Under the pieces are notes generated by a model. The model had not been told where the DNA came from. It did not search any database and worked only from the letters and a program-made list of their open reading frames with translations. Position numbers and translations under genes: made by a program. From NCBI RefSeq assembly GCF_900129615.1, contig NZ_FQWI01000010.1:79720-143719 (forward strand): 64,000 nt of DNA, given 5' to 3'. Shown here one piece after another: positions 18,691-26,819 of the stretch. This DNA is from Pectobacterium carotovorum (GTDB lineage Bacteria > Pseudomonadota > Gammaproteobacteria > Enterobacterales > Enterobacteriaceae). The stretch's first letter is position 1, and each line of letters starts with the position of its first letter.

Positions 18691-19215
18691 GTGAATAATT
18701 TTATAAAGTTTAAAAAATACACACCAAAAAATAAAAAGGAACTATTAAATTACAACGAAATATTTTTAATCAGTGATTCAGGAGATGACTGGTATGAGTG
18801 CCAAAATAGGTTTTCAAAAAACACAATCAAAGTGATGTATGATGAAAATAATGTTTTCCGCTCTTTATCAAAAGATGTATCTTCATTTTTCCCTATCGAA
18901 ATGAGCGTAGCGGAATTAACCGATGTGCCTGATAAGGCTGATATTAATGGTGGGTGGATTTTTGATGGAAATTCAGTGATTCCACGTGTTTACACCCTAG
19001 CTGAAAACATCGAAAGGGCAGATGATAAAAAGAAATTACTGTTGAATCTCATTAACCAAGATGTTATCCCCTTACAGGATGCCGTAGATTTAGGTATTGC
19101 AAGTGAAGAAGAAGAAAACAAGTTAAATGCATGGAAAAAATATCGGGTGCTGCTGATGCGTCTTGATACATCAAAAGCCCCCGACGTTGAATGGCCTGAA
19201 GAACCTGTTAGTTAA
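18691..19215 (+). CDS. Tail-fibre assembly protein of the silent cassette
   Basis: Starting at GTG 18691 (AGAGG upstream; the frame is also open from a TTG at 18682) it encodes 174 aa resembling caudoviral Tfa chaperones: a variable N-terminus, then GGWIFDGNSVIPRVYTLAENI and a C-terminal helical tail with DAVDLGIASEEEENKLNAWKKYRVLLMRLD, shared almost motif for motif with the other assembly gene (ELNLATEEEKNELKAWKTYRLQLSRVD). The 5' two thirds are conspicuously A+T-rich compared with the rest of the cluster, indicating a different origin. It would be expressed only after inversion and is dedicated to the alternative fibre tip. Confidence 0.8.
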   Translation: MNNFIKFKKYTPKNKKELLNYNEIFLISDSGDDWYECQNRFSKNTIKVMYDENNVFRSLSKDVSSFFPIEMSVAELTDVPDKADINGGWIFDGNSVIPRVYTLAENIERADDKKKLLLNLINQDVIPLQDAVDLGIASEEEENKLNAWKKYRVLLMRLDTSKAPDVEWPEEPVS

Positions 19216-19216
19216 A

Positions 19217-19837
19217 TTATCCTAAGGACGGCGCATCAGGAAAAACAATTTCATCTGAATCAATATCAACTCGACTGAGCTGTAAGCGGTAAGTTTTCCA
19301 CGCTTTCAGCTCATTTTTTTCTTCTTCCGTTGCCAGGTTTAGCTCAACGGCATCGCTGAGTACCTGAATGCGCTCACTTGCTTGGGATAATCTGGTATTA
19401 AGCTCCACTTTTTTATTTGCAACTAATACTTGATGTTGAGCTTCCAGATCGGTTACCCATTGTCCATCCACCCATTTATCAAATTCAGAGGTCGGTACCA
19501 ATAAAGTCTGATTGGCTTGCAATTCGCCCATATCCGTAACCTTATGGGGTTGACGGGTTTCCGTATTATAAGCAGTCTGCCCACGGTAGTCAGATACGTG
19601 CTCCCACTGTTTTCCATCTGCACTGCGCCTTAGAGCCAAATCTGCCTGAGGAAGTTCTGGAACATCAATGTAACTACCAGCAGGCACACCTACACCGATA
19701 GGCAAATATTCATAATTCGCACTGATATACTCTCGACTTGTTGGATGAGTCTGATAAATAGTAATCCAACCCGCCTGAACGCTAAATCCTGATTCATTCA
19801 TTTTTGCTGCTTTCACTTCAATAGAATAATTTTTCAT
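19217..19837 (-). CDS. Tail-fibre assembly protein (active orientation)
   Basis: 206 aa; its ATG overlaps the fibre stop (TAATG), so translation is coupled. N-terminal half (MKNYSIEVKAAKMNESGFSV) followed by AGSYIDVPELPQADLALRR and a C-terminal Tfa-type helix (TEEEKNELKAWKTYRLQLS). Such proteins fold or trimerise the distal fibre and are matched to its C-terminus, which explains why each cassette has its own. It is cytosolic and not necessarily part of the final particle. Confidence 0.85.
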   Translation of the reverse strand: MKNYSIEVKAAKMNESGFSVQAGWITIYQTHPTSREYISANYEYLPIGVGVPAGSYIDVPELPQADLALRRSADGKQWEHVSDYRGQTAYNTETRQPHKVTDMGELQANQTLLVPTSEFDKWVDGQWVTDLEAQHQVLVANKKVELNTRLSQASERIQVLSDAVELNLATEEEKNELKAWKTYRLQLSRVDIDSDEIVFPDAPSLG

Positions 19838-21885
19838 TATGCTGCTCTCACTATGTAGTTAAATGTAATATTTCGCGGACGGTTCTCTGATGCGGTCGGT
19901 ACAACACGCGATGCGTCAAACTTCATACGAGAAGGGCACGAATTACCTGCAGCGTCAGGTATGGCACCAACAGTAAATTCTTTGAATAATTCAAATGCGC
20001 CGTTTGATAGCAGACTCTCACCAAGGAATTGATAATTCACTGCTGTTGTCCAAATTTCACCTACGATGTTTCTGATAGCATCACCTTGAGTGCTTAGCAA
20101 AGTGCGTCCGGTATCAACACCTCTGCTATCATCCCATCCACGAATAAATTCACCACGGAGGTCTGGTAATATTCCTGCTGGATAAATTTGTGCTAATTTA
20201 GGGTAAATATTTTTATCAAATGTCTGCCCATTACATTTTAGCCAACCAGCTGGCGCTGTCGTTTGCGGCCATGGCATTGGCATACCAACAATCTCATTAA
20301 GTGATAATGCCCCAATATCATCAGCTGTTGGCTTATCCTGATCGCTATAAATACGTGCCCACGGCTTTTCAAAGCCGCTATTATCACGAGAACTTCGATA
20401 TTTTATTCCACCATTAGCAAAGTCAAAATAAAACTGAGCTGCTGATGCAGAGCCAGTATTTAATCCCATATGCCAAATTAGTGATGAGTGTGTACCGTTA
20501 TCTTTTAAATACGCACCGGTAGGGCTATTCCATGCTAGGTCGCTGTCCTGATAGATAACACCTGATGACCCCTGATGAACATAATGACTATCGGCATCCG
20601 CTCTTGTTATGGCACCCACATCAGCAGCAGTCGGTACGCGTGATGAACTGAGTGCAATAACCCAAGGCGTATTAATGCCACCATCCCATTTCTGCCTCCA
20701 AGCATAATCCCCACTATGATTGATATATTCTTGTCCTACGAAATTACCGTGCTGAAAAACATGAAGCACACCATATCCGTATAATTTCTGCCCTTTATAA
20801 ACAGGCATGTCAGAAACTGTATTGGGATCGTTTATCGCAACAACATAATCACCCGCTTTATCGCAGCTGGCGAAGGTCATACCATCACCTAACGTGCCAC
20901 GTAATGTCACATTGTTGTAAAACGCAGTTTTATCAGAAATATCCGCGCCATTCTTAGATTTTTCCAACGCCCCTGCGGCAAGATTAACTGTTTCAGTTAA
21001 ACCGAGGTTTGCGGGAGTCAGCGCAATATTGGCCGTGCCATCAAACGGCACGCCGTTGATTGTCCGGGGTGTTGCAAGTTTTACCGCCGCCTGAGCGACT
21101 GCTTTCTCAGGTAACGCACCTACATCAGCCGCGGTAGGTTTGTTTTTCGTATTGTAATCACGTCGCCAACCAGGAGAATAATCAACACCGTTGTAGACAT
21201 AAGTGAATTGAGCATTCGCTGAATCATTAAGCCCAGCTGGCGTTGTTGAAGGCGTAGTTACCCTGATTGTCGTGGCATCGTTTTGCCCCATAACCTCAAC
21301 AACGGAGCCAGCCAGTGGTATCTGACCACACCCTGTATCAGAGATAATTTTATTGTGGGAATATGACCACGATCCACGACACACCCAATAGGCATGAACA
21401 AAGGCACCCTGACTTTCTAACCAGCCAATAAACTCAGCTGTTGTCCATAAACCGGCACTTCCTCCAATAGGGATCGAGGAACTGTATGCACGCGATGAAC
21501 CAAGATTGCGGTTAAACAGTTCTCTATCCAGAATATCCGCCCCGTTTTGGTCTTTCGCCAATTTCGTTGCACTAACAGATTTCACAAACGCCGTCGTCGC
21601 CACCTGCTGGCTATTGCTGTCGGTCGCAGGTGTTGGCGCTTTCGGCGTGCCAGTGAACGTCGGATTATCCTTCGGCGCATATTGCGTATGCGGGTCAGCG
21701 GCGGCGGCGTGTGTCGCCAGATCGCTGCCCGTTTTTTCCTGCTCTTTTTTCAAATAGCGGGTACGATTGGCCAATTCTTTAGCCTGTCGGTTTGAAACAC
21801 CATCCGGTCCACCCACGACCGGATCTGACGTTTCGATTTGGTAAATGCCGTCAACCCATTGCGGGTTCTCTGACAAATTCGCCAT
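19837..21885 (-). CDS. Tailocin tail fibre, receptor-binding (P2 gpH-like)
   Basis: 682 aa from ATG 21885 (GGGAG upstream inside the end of gpI). The N-terminus (MANLSENPQWVDGIYQIET ... VSNRQAKELANRTRYLKKEQ) is the baseplate-attachment region of P2-type fibres, followed by tail-fibre repeats (AAADPHTQYAPKDNPTFTG, TDSNSQQVATTAFVKS). The invertible joint lies near residue 294. The C-terminal 130 residues form a phage collar domain (GMPMPWPQTTAPAGWLKCNG ... LPDLRGEFIRGWDDSRGVD). The fibre determines which bacterial surface the contractile tail can attack. Several TPANLGL/ADVGA-type short repeats punctuate the shaft. Confidence 0.92.
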   Translation of the reverse strand: MANLSENPQWVDGIYQIETSDPVVGGPDGVSNRQAKELANRTRYLKKEQEKTGSDLATHAAAADPHTQYAPKDNPTFTGTPKAPTPATDSNSQQVATTAFVKSVSATKLAKDQNGADILDRELFNRNLGSSRAYSSSIPIGGSAGLWTTAEFIGWLESQGAFVHAYWVCRGSWSYSHNKIISDTGCGQIPLAGSVVEVMGQNDATTIRVTTPSTTPAGLNDSANAQFTYVYNGVDYSPGWRRDYNTKNKPTAADVGALPEKAVAQAAVKLATPRTINGVPFDGTANIALTPANLGLTETVNLAAGALEKSKNGADISDKTAFYNNVTLRGTLGDGMTFASCDKAGDYVVAINDPNTVSDMPVYKGQKLYGYGVLHVFQHGNFVGQEYINHSGDYAWRQKWDGGINTPWVIALSSSRVPTAADVGAITRADADSHYVHQGSSGVIYQDSDLAWNSPTGAYLKDNGTHSSLIWHMGLNTGSASAAQFYFDFANGGIKYRSSRDNSGFEKPWARIYSDQDKPTADDIGALSLNEIVGMPMPWPQTTAPAGWLKCNGQTFDKNIYPKLAQIYPAGILPDLRGEFIRGWDDSRGVDTGRTLLSTQGDAIRNIVGEIWTTAVNYQFLGESLLSNGAFELFKEFTVGAIPDAAGNSCPSRMKFDASRVVPTASENRPRNITFNYIVRAA
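20992..21017 (-). promoter_or_regulatory. Invertase crossover site within the expressed fibre gene
   Basis: Minus-strand half sites CTCCCGCAAACC and GGTTTAACTGAA around TC; plus-strand core AAACC-GA-GGTTT. It shares the CGCAAACCTCGGTTT core with the site at 17423 in inverted orientation and differs in the outer bases of both half sites. Confidence 0.88.
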
Positions 21886-21887
21886 GT

Positions 21888-22469
21888 TCAAGCGCTCCCA
21901 TGATTGTAGTTACTGTCGTATATCGCCGTCCGGTTGTAGCGGATAGGCACTTCCCAATATTCGATGCTGGCCAGATGACACCGTGCCGGGGCAAACATCC
22001 CAATAGCATTGCGCAGCATTCTGGCCTGATCGTTGGTAATCGGTTGTTTTAGCAGCACGCGATAAACCGCCCACGCCGCTTTGTCGCCGTGCACATAAAG
22101 GTTGTTGTAGGTGGTTTCGCCGTCGTAGCTCAGGCGGCCAATATTCTCGATCAGCGTGCTCTCGCCGAATCCGAAACGACGGATGATCTCTTTAATGCTC
22201 CAGGGCGTACCTTTGCTGCGATGCAGGTCGATAGCGGCCTTGATCAGCGCACGTTTGGAGTCATCCGATTCCGCCAGTTCCCAGCCGTCGCCAAACAACG
22301 AGAATTGTTCTGCCAGCCAGGGCAACACGCTGCCGTCAGCGATATCGATCAGATAAACCAGCAAAGCATTCAGATCGATGTCATCGAAGCGGTCGGCCAA
22401 TTCCGCCAGCGAACGAAAGCTGGCGTCAGCCGCCAACGGCGGTGGCAACAGTTGTAGTGAATCAGCCAT
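21888..22469 (-). CDS. Baseplate protein, P2 gpI family
   Basis: 193 aa from ATG 22469, which overlaps the gpJ stop by 8 bp; in-frame upstream starts would lie inside gpJ. The product (MADSLQLLPPPLAADASFRS ... WLAEQFSLFGDGWELAESD ... HRSKGTPWSIKEIIRRFG) is a clear phage tail protein I, which joins fibre to baseplate wedge. C-terminal YWEVPIRYNRTAIYDSN is typical. Its stop lies 2 bp before the fibre ATG. Confidence 0.9.
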   Translation of the reverse strand: MADSLQLLPPPLAADASFRSLAELADRFDDIDLNALLVYLIDIADGSVLPWLAEQFSLFGDGWELAESDDSKRALIKAAIDLHRSKGTPWSIKEIIRRFGFGESTLIENIGRLSYDGETTYNNLYVHGDKAAWAVYRVLLKQPITNDQARMLRNAIGMFAPARCHLASIEYWEVPIRYNRTAIYDSNYNHGSA

Positions 22470-23565
22470 TCGACACCCCGACGACGCTGACATTGATGCC
22501 CGTACAGTTCGCCCATTCACTGTCATCAAGCACCATCAATGACGGCGAAACGAGCTCCACCTGATACACGCCGGGGATGGAAAGCGTGGCGATAATCTGG
22601 CTTGGGACAATGTCACGCCCCAGCGTGGCGGTGCGGGTTTCCACCCAAGCCTGCACCGCTTTTTCTACGGCGGCCTGAACGACGCCAGCCTGTTCGCCGT
22701 TAAATAGCGTCAATTTGGCGCTGATGGCGTAATCCACCTGCGTGGGGGATTTGGCGGAAACAAAATCCGTCAGTGGGCGCACCTGTTCGTCGGAGCAAAA
22801 ACTTTCCACCAGCGAGAGCATGCTGCTGTCCGGCAAGCCAGTGCTGAGCAACGGATAAAGCACCACTTCGCCCGGTTCAGGCGACATCACTGCCACATCA
22901 ACAATGTTTTGGTGTGCTCGCATCGCATGGAAGCGATACGCCAGTTTCGATCCCGCCGTACTGAACGATTCCGGTGCCAGTTGAACACGTTCACGCAGGC
23001 GATCGTCATCTTCCTCGGCGGAACCACCGCTGCTCTTGGTGATATTGACGACGCTTAAATCACTGTCGCCAATCTCATCCAGCAGAGTACTGATCTGAGC
23101 AGGCAGCCAGTCATTGCCCACATCGCCACTTTCGGTACAGGTCGCCAGCACAGTGACCCCGCTGCCGCTCGCTCTCAGCAGCGCGTCGCTGTCGGTGGTG
23201 AAAATCACGCTGTCTGATGCGCTAACGCGAGTACCCGCAGGAATCAGCAGATCGCTGACTAACGGCGTTTCAGGGGTAAAGCGAAGTTCTGCACGCGCTG
23301 GCTGCGCCGCCAAACGATAGACGCCGACCAGTTCTGCCAGATAATCCAGCATCGGTGCACGAGCAAACGCAACCAGGTTCTGCTTGGCGGCTTCCTGGAC
23401 CGCACTACGCAATAAAGTTTCCCGGTAGGCAAAGAGGTTAATCAGCAGGCGTTCGGCCTGCGCCGGATAGAGTGTTTTCCCCGAATCAGCTTCATATTTC
23501 GCGATCATTTCGGCGGTAATCTTCGCCGCATCGCGTTCAATAAAATTGGGTTCTGTCAGCGCCAT
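22462..23565 (-). CDS. Baseplate wedge protein, P2 gpJ family
   Basis: 367 aa baseplate J-like protein: ERDAAKITAEMIAKYEADSG opening, TLYPAQAERLLINLFAYRETLLRSAVQEAAKQNLVAFA, LAELVGVYRLAAQPARAELRFT and a C-terminal TRTATLGRDIVPSQIIATLSIPGVYQVEL. It forms the wedge with gpI and gpW and links tube initiation to contraction. Its ATG overlaps the gpW stop (ATGGCGCTGA), indicating coupled translation. Confidence 0.92.
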   Translation of the reverse strand: MALTEPNFIERDAAKITAEMIAKYEADSGKTLYPAQAERLLINLFAYRETLLRSAVQEAAKQNLVAFARAPMLDYLAELVGVYRLAAQPARAELRFTPETPLVSDLLIPAGTRVSASDSVIFTTDSDALLRASGSGVTVLATCTESGDVGNDWLPAQISTLLDEIGDSDLSVVNITKSSGGSAEEDDDRLRERVQLAPESFSTAGSKLAYRFHAMRAHQNIVDVAVMSPEPGEVVLYPLLSTGLPDSSMLSLVESFCSDEQVRPLTDFVSAKSPTQVDYAISAKLTLFNGEQAGVVQAAVEKAVQAWVETRTATLGRDIVPSQIIATLSIPGVYQVELVSPSLMVLDDSEWANCTGINVSVVGVSNG

Positions 23566-23903
23566 AACAACTCCGTGGTCTGTGTCGCGCCGTTAGCGGT
23601 TTTCCAGCTAACGTGCAGCGTCAGGTGAGCCCCATTCACAGAAGGTTTAACCGCCAGTAGCTGGCAGCGAGGTTCCCATCGTTTGATCGCTTCTACCGAT
23701 TCCCTGACGACATGCGGGATCGCACGATCGATCGGATAATCGAGATACAAATGTAGATTGCTACCAAAGTCAGGCCGATGTGGGTCGCTGCCGCAGGGTG
23801 TCCGCAGGATGATGTGAATCGCCTGCATGATATCTGCCGTTCCTTCGACGATGTCGCCGGGACGTTGCAGCGCCGGTTGCCAAAAAACAGATTGAGTTTT
23901 CAT
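23556..23903 (-). CDS. Baseplate wedge protein, P2 gpW / T4 gp25-like
   Basis: 115 aa with the gp25-like lysozyme-related fold: VEGTADIMQAIHIILRTPCGSDPHRPDFGSNLHLYLDYPID, including the conserved R-P-D-F-G-S segment, and a final strand LHVSWKTANGATQTTELLWR. It is a core component that nucleates sheath polymerisation at the baseplate. It lies between gpV and gpJ as in P2, with a 58-bp gap to gpV. Confidence 0.92.
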   Translation of the reverse strand: MKTQSVFWQPALQRPGDIVEGTADIMQAIHIILRTPCGSDPHRPDFGSNLHLYLDYPIDRAIPHVVRESVEAIKRWEPRCQLLAVKPSVNGAHLTLHVSWKTANGATQTTELLWR

Positions 23904-23961
23904 AGGGGGCTATTGTCGCCCCCGGTGAGAGAAAGGAATATTAAAGCGGTTTAGGGAAACG

Positions 23962-24543
23962 TTAGTGCGAGTGGTGATTGGAGTTGCCGCCAGCGTCCAT
24001 GACGCTGCCGCTGGCGCTGACGTTGCCGGAGATACTGACATCACCGCTGAGGCTGGCACCGCCGGAACCGGACATCCCGCTCTCGTAGGTGAGTTGTCCT
24101 TGCACCAGTAGCTTGCCCGTCACCGTCGTTTCTGGCGCATCAATGGTGACCCGCTGGGCGTTAACCACCACGTCAGTCCCGCTGCTAATCGCAATATGCT
24201 GCACGCCGCCGTTGATCGTTAACGTATGCGTTCGGCGATCGTATTCAATATGCGCGCCGTCAGCGAACGTTACCGCCCTTTTGTCCTTATCTGCCAGCGT
24301 TGGCACATCGGTGGCAGAGTAAATCGCCCCTAGCACCAGGCCATCTTCGCCGTTGCCGTCCAGCAGAACTTCGACCTGCTCACCAATATCCGGCAACCAA
24401 TAATCCTTATTATTCTGCGTATTGCGCTGTAATACCGGAAGCCAGGCCGTACGCAGATTATCGCACTCTGGTAGACGAACGCGCACCATGACGCGAACCT
24501 CATCTACCGCACTGATCGTGCCAATTCGACGAGATAAACTCAT
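23962..24543 (-). CDS. Baseplate spike, P2 gpV family
   Basis: 193 aa with an N-terminal OB-fold (VRVRLPECDNLRTAWLPVLQRNT ... WLPDIGEQVEVLLDGNGEDGLVLGAIYS), a beta-helical spike of short repeats (GKLLVQGQL, GDVSISGNVSASGSV) and a C-terminal histidine motif (GGNSNHHSH) that in P2 gpV binds an iron ion at the needle tip. It is the trimeric membrane-piercing point of the tail. Its start overlaps the gpD stop (ATGA). Product length is close to P2 gpV (211 aa). Confidence 0.93.
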   Translation of the reverse strand: MSLSRRIGTISAVDEVRVMVRVRLPECDNLRTAWLPVLQRNTQNNKDYWLPDIGEQVEVLLDGNGEDGLVLGAIYSATDVPTLADKDKRAVTFADGAHIEYDRRTHTLTINGGVQHIAISSGTDVVVNAQRVTIDAPETTVTGKLLVQGQLTYESGMSGSGGASLSGDVSISGNVSASGSVMDAGGNSNHHSH

Positions 24544-25700
24544 AAACCTATATCCTTTTTACTCTTGACCGTCTGTGTTGTCTGGCTGCCATCTGGGTGG
24601 TAAGTCACCAGCGTTTTTCCGCCGTCCGATTTCCGCTTGCCCGCCGTAATTGGCCCGCGAATCAACCCAATCTCCGTGGTGTAGCCACTGCCACGTTCCA
24701 GAGCATGGCGAGCCGATTCGATCAACCAATGGCCAGAAAGTTGGCCGAACGACACCAGTTCCACTTTATTACCCGCCGCCAACTGTGGGCTGCCCATCAG
24801 CGTCATCGACCCCTTTTGTTGCTTTTCGTTGTGCGCATCCAATGCAGCATCCGTTTTCATCCTCGCTCCAGAAGCATCCGCCGCGCGCACGTTAACTTTC
24901 AACGTATCCGCACTGGTCTCAGCACCGGCAGGCTTCATTTCGTTGTTCGCGCCACCGTTGGCTTCATAAACCATCAGTTTCTTTTCACTCCCTTTCTGAT
25001 ACTTCGTCTTGGCATTTTTATAGACGTGGCTGATCGTGTCGCTCAGTGAAAAACGCGCGACGTCCGTTGGCTTAATTTGTCGAACAGACGCCTGATTACG
25101 CAGCGTTGCCAGATGGGAAAAAATCAGCTGGTCGCTAACTACTTTCACGACATAGCCATATTCACTGGCGAGCCGCTTTAGAAAAGCGACATCGGTTTCC
25201 GCATATTGCGTAACGCGATCGATCTTGATGATTTGAATCTTCCCTACCAGCATCAACTGATGCTTTTTCGCGATACGTGTCGCAATCGCGGCTAACGTTG
25301 TATCTTCAAAACCGCGGTTTGATTTGGTTCTCAATGCACGATTGACCGATGTCGCGACGCCGCGAATCATTACTTCGCTAGGCGGTGAACTCACCTCAAT
25401 TTCATCAATCGAGAAAGTGCCGCAGTCAAACAGCATTTCACCGAGATACCCTAGCTTGAGCGATAACGTATCGCCCGTACCGGGATACCACTTATCCATC
25501 CAGCGGCCATCGGTATCATCGAGCCTGACCTCGATCGAATCCGATTCATTCTTGATGCTATCGGTATACGTCACGCTGGTGACATACGGTGCGATATCAT
25601 TGGTGATGTCTTTTTGCTGATACCACAGGGTGAACGCCGGTTGCAGTACTTCCGATACGGCGGGAGAGATCAGCTTGAATTCTTCCGTTAACGCAACCAT
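24540..25700 (-). CDS. Baseplate hub protein, P2 gpD family
   Basis: 386 aa. The N-terminal half resembles the gp27-like hub (ITNDIAPYVTSVTYTDSIKNESDSIEVRLDDTDGRW, CGTFSIDEIEVSSPPSEVMIRGVATSVNRALRTKSNRGFEDTTL), and the middle has the phage late-control D signature (AETDVAFLKRLASEYGYVVKVVSDQLIF). It forms the hub to which the spike attaches. Database entries call this family late control protein D because of the P2 gene name; it is structural. It overlaps gpX by 13 bp and gpV by 4 bp. Confidence 0.92.
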   Translation of the reverse strand: MVALTEEFKLISPAVSEVLQPAFTLWYQQKDITNDIAPYVTSVTYTDSIKNESDSIEVRLDDTDGRWMDKWYPGTGDTLSLKLGYLGEMLFDCGTFSIDEIEVSSPPSEVMIRGVATSVNRALRTKSNRGFEDTTLAAIATRIAKKHQLMLVGKIQIIKIDRVTQYAETDVAFLKRLASEYGYVVKVVSDQLIFSHLATLRNQASVRQIKPTDVARFSLSDTISHVYKNAKTKYQKGSEKKLMVYEANGGANNEMKPAGAETSADTLKVNVRAADASGARMKTDAALDAHNEKQQKGSMTLMGSPQLAAGNKVELVSFGQLSGHWLIESARHALERGSGYTTEIGLIRGPITAGKRKSDGGKTLVTYHPDGSQTTQTVKSKKDIGL

Positions 25701-25909
25701 GGTGGGGTGTCCTCCGCTTTACCGGCCTCAGCCTGTTCAATAATCGGAATCAGCACCACCACACCCGATGGCAACAGCGGCACGATGGGGATATGCGGGT
25801 TAGCCGCAATGATCCGCGGATAGCCGAGCGGATCGCCGTAATACAGGTAGGACAAGGTATCCCAGCGTTCGCCCTGTGTAGTGATATGTTCAAGGTGCAT
25901 ATGCTTCAA
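25688..25909 (-). CDS. Tail protein gpX (LysM-like)
   Basis: 73 aa. HITTQGERWDTLSYLYYGDPLGYPRIIAANPHIPIVPLLPSGVVVLIP is the single LysM-like module of P2 gpX, thought to interact with the hub or peptidoglycan. Its start lies inside the 3' end of gpU (20-bp overlap), or at ATG 25900; neither start has clearly better spacing. The order U-X-D is that of P2. Confidence 0.88.
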   Translation of the reverse strand: MKHMHLEHITTQGERWDTLSYLYYGDPLGYPRIIAANPHIPIVPLLPSGVVVLIPIIEQAEAGKAEDTPPWLR

Positions 25910-26819
25910 CCCTCTTCACGATTTCCGCCGTCAGTTTGCTCAGCGCAGGTTCAGCGCCTTTAAATGTGTCGCTCGCGGCATCAACATGTTTGCTGATGGC
26001 TTCCAGCTTCTCGATAACATTTTTGCTGTCGACGTCCTGCAACAAGGTGGCAACTTGCTTGACCTGTTTCAGCATTTCATTCGCCGCTTTATTAACCGCT
26101 GTAATTTCAGGCATCATCTTCTCTGCCTGAACCGCCGTATCAGATATGGCCTCTGCCGCTTTTTTAAACGCCGGTTCCACCTCACTTAACGGCGTCAATA
26201 CATTCCCGACTTGCGTTAGCAGCCCGGGAATTTGCAACAGCGCAGTTTCGGGATTGTTTTTCATCCGTTTTACAATCTGCACGGTGGTTCTCGCCGCCTT
26301 AACGGCAGACTGCGCCTTCTTGGCATACGTGACAGCCGTGCGTAGTGAAGCTGCAAAATTGCTCACTTTATCGACTGCTTTGGTGATGGCGCTGACGTTA
26401 GGAACAGGGGTTTCTATCGCTGGCGGCTTGAGCGGATTCTTCGGATCGCCAATGTATTCTCGCAGCGTTAGCGAAGCATTCATGGCCAATACGTTACCCT
26501 TCGCGTCGGTATGTTCGCTGGTCGAGGTCAGCGCTGTAATCACAAACCAGCCGCGATAGTCTCCATTGCCGAAGACTAACGCCATCGCCTGATGCGCCCG
26601 CATCGCCTCAGCCAACCGCTTCAGCTCCGTATCGGGCGTGCAGTACTGCTTGTGAAACACCAGACTAATAGTAATCTCGTCCAGCTTCGCACCGATGAAC
26701 TGCAAGCCAGGTTTGCCTTCAATACGGCCATGCTCGGCATAATCTGCGCCGAATGACGTATTAAAGCCGTCCCAGTAGGCGGTCACTTTAAATTCAATAT
26801 TTCCTAATACTGCAAACAT
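25890..26819 (-). CDS. Tail protein, P2 gpU family, with long helical extension
   Basis: 309 aa. The first 135 residues are a standard gpU: FAVLGNIEFKVTAYWDGFNTSFGADYAEHGRIEGKPGLQFIGAKLDEI ... LREYIGDPKN. P2 gpU is only about 160 aa. The remaining 170 residues here are rich in Ala, Lys, Val and Thr with heptad-like spacing (VSNFAASLRTAVTYAKKAQSAVKAARTTV..., AANEMLKQVKQVATLLQDVD...), predicting long alpha-helical or coiled-coil structure. gpU caps the hub side of the tube. The extension could be a second tape-measure-like or chaperone segment. Its start is the base after the tape-measure stop. Confidence 0.88.
   Translation of the reverse strand: MFAVLGNIEFKVTAYWDGFNTSFGADYAEHGRIEGKPGLQFIGAKLDEITISLVFHKQYCTPDTELKRLAEAMRAHQAMALVFGNGDYRGWFVITALTSTSEHTDAKGNVLAMNASLTLREYIGDPKNPLKPPAIETPVPNVSAITKAVDKVSNFAASLRTAVTYAKKAQSAVKAARTTVQIVKRMKNNPETALLQIPGLLTQVGNVLTPLSEVEPAFKKAAEAISDTAVQAEKMMPEITAVNKAANEMLKQVKQVATLLQDVDSKNVIEKLEAISKHVDAASDTFKGAEPALSKLTAEIVKRVEAYAP

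Larger units (their letters stand above)
17423..21017. mobile_element. Invertible tail-fibre segment (about 3.6 kb)
   Basis: The segment between the two inverted 26-bp sites contains two opposed cassettes, each made of a fibre C-terminal half and its assembly gene. The two assembly genes converge with stops 2 bp apart at 19215/19217. In the present orientation the minus-strand cassette is joined to the constant N-terminal half (about residues 1-293, encoded up to 21885). Beyond the sites, about 700 bp at each end (17423-18120 and 20320-21017) remain near-identical in inverted orientation, so homologous recombination could also flip or convert the segment. Confidence 0.88.
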
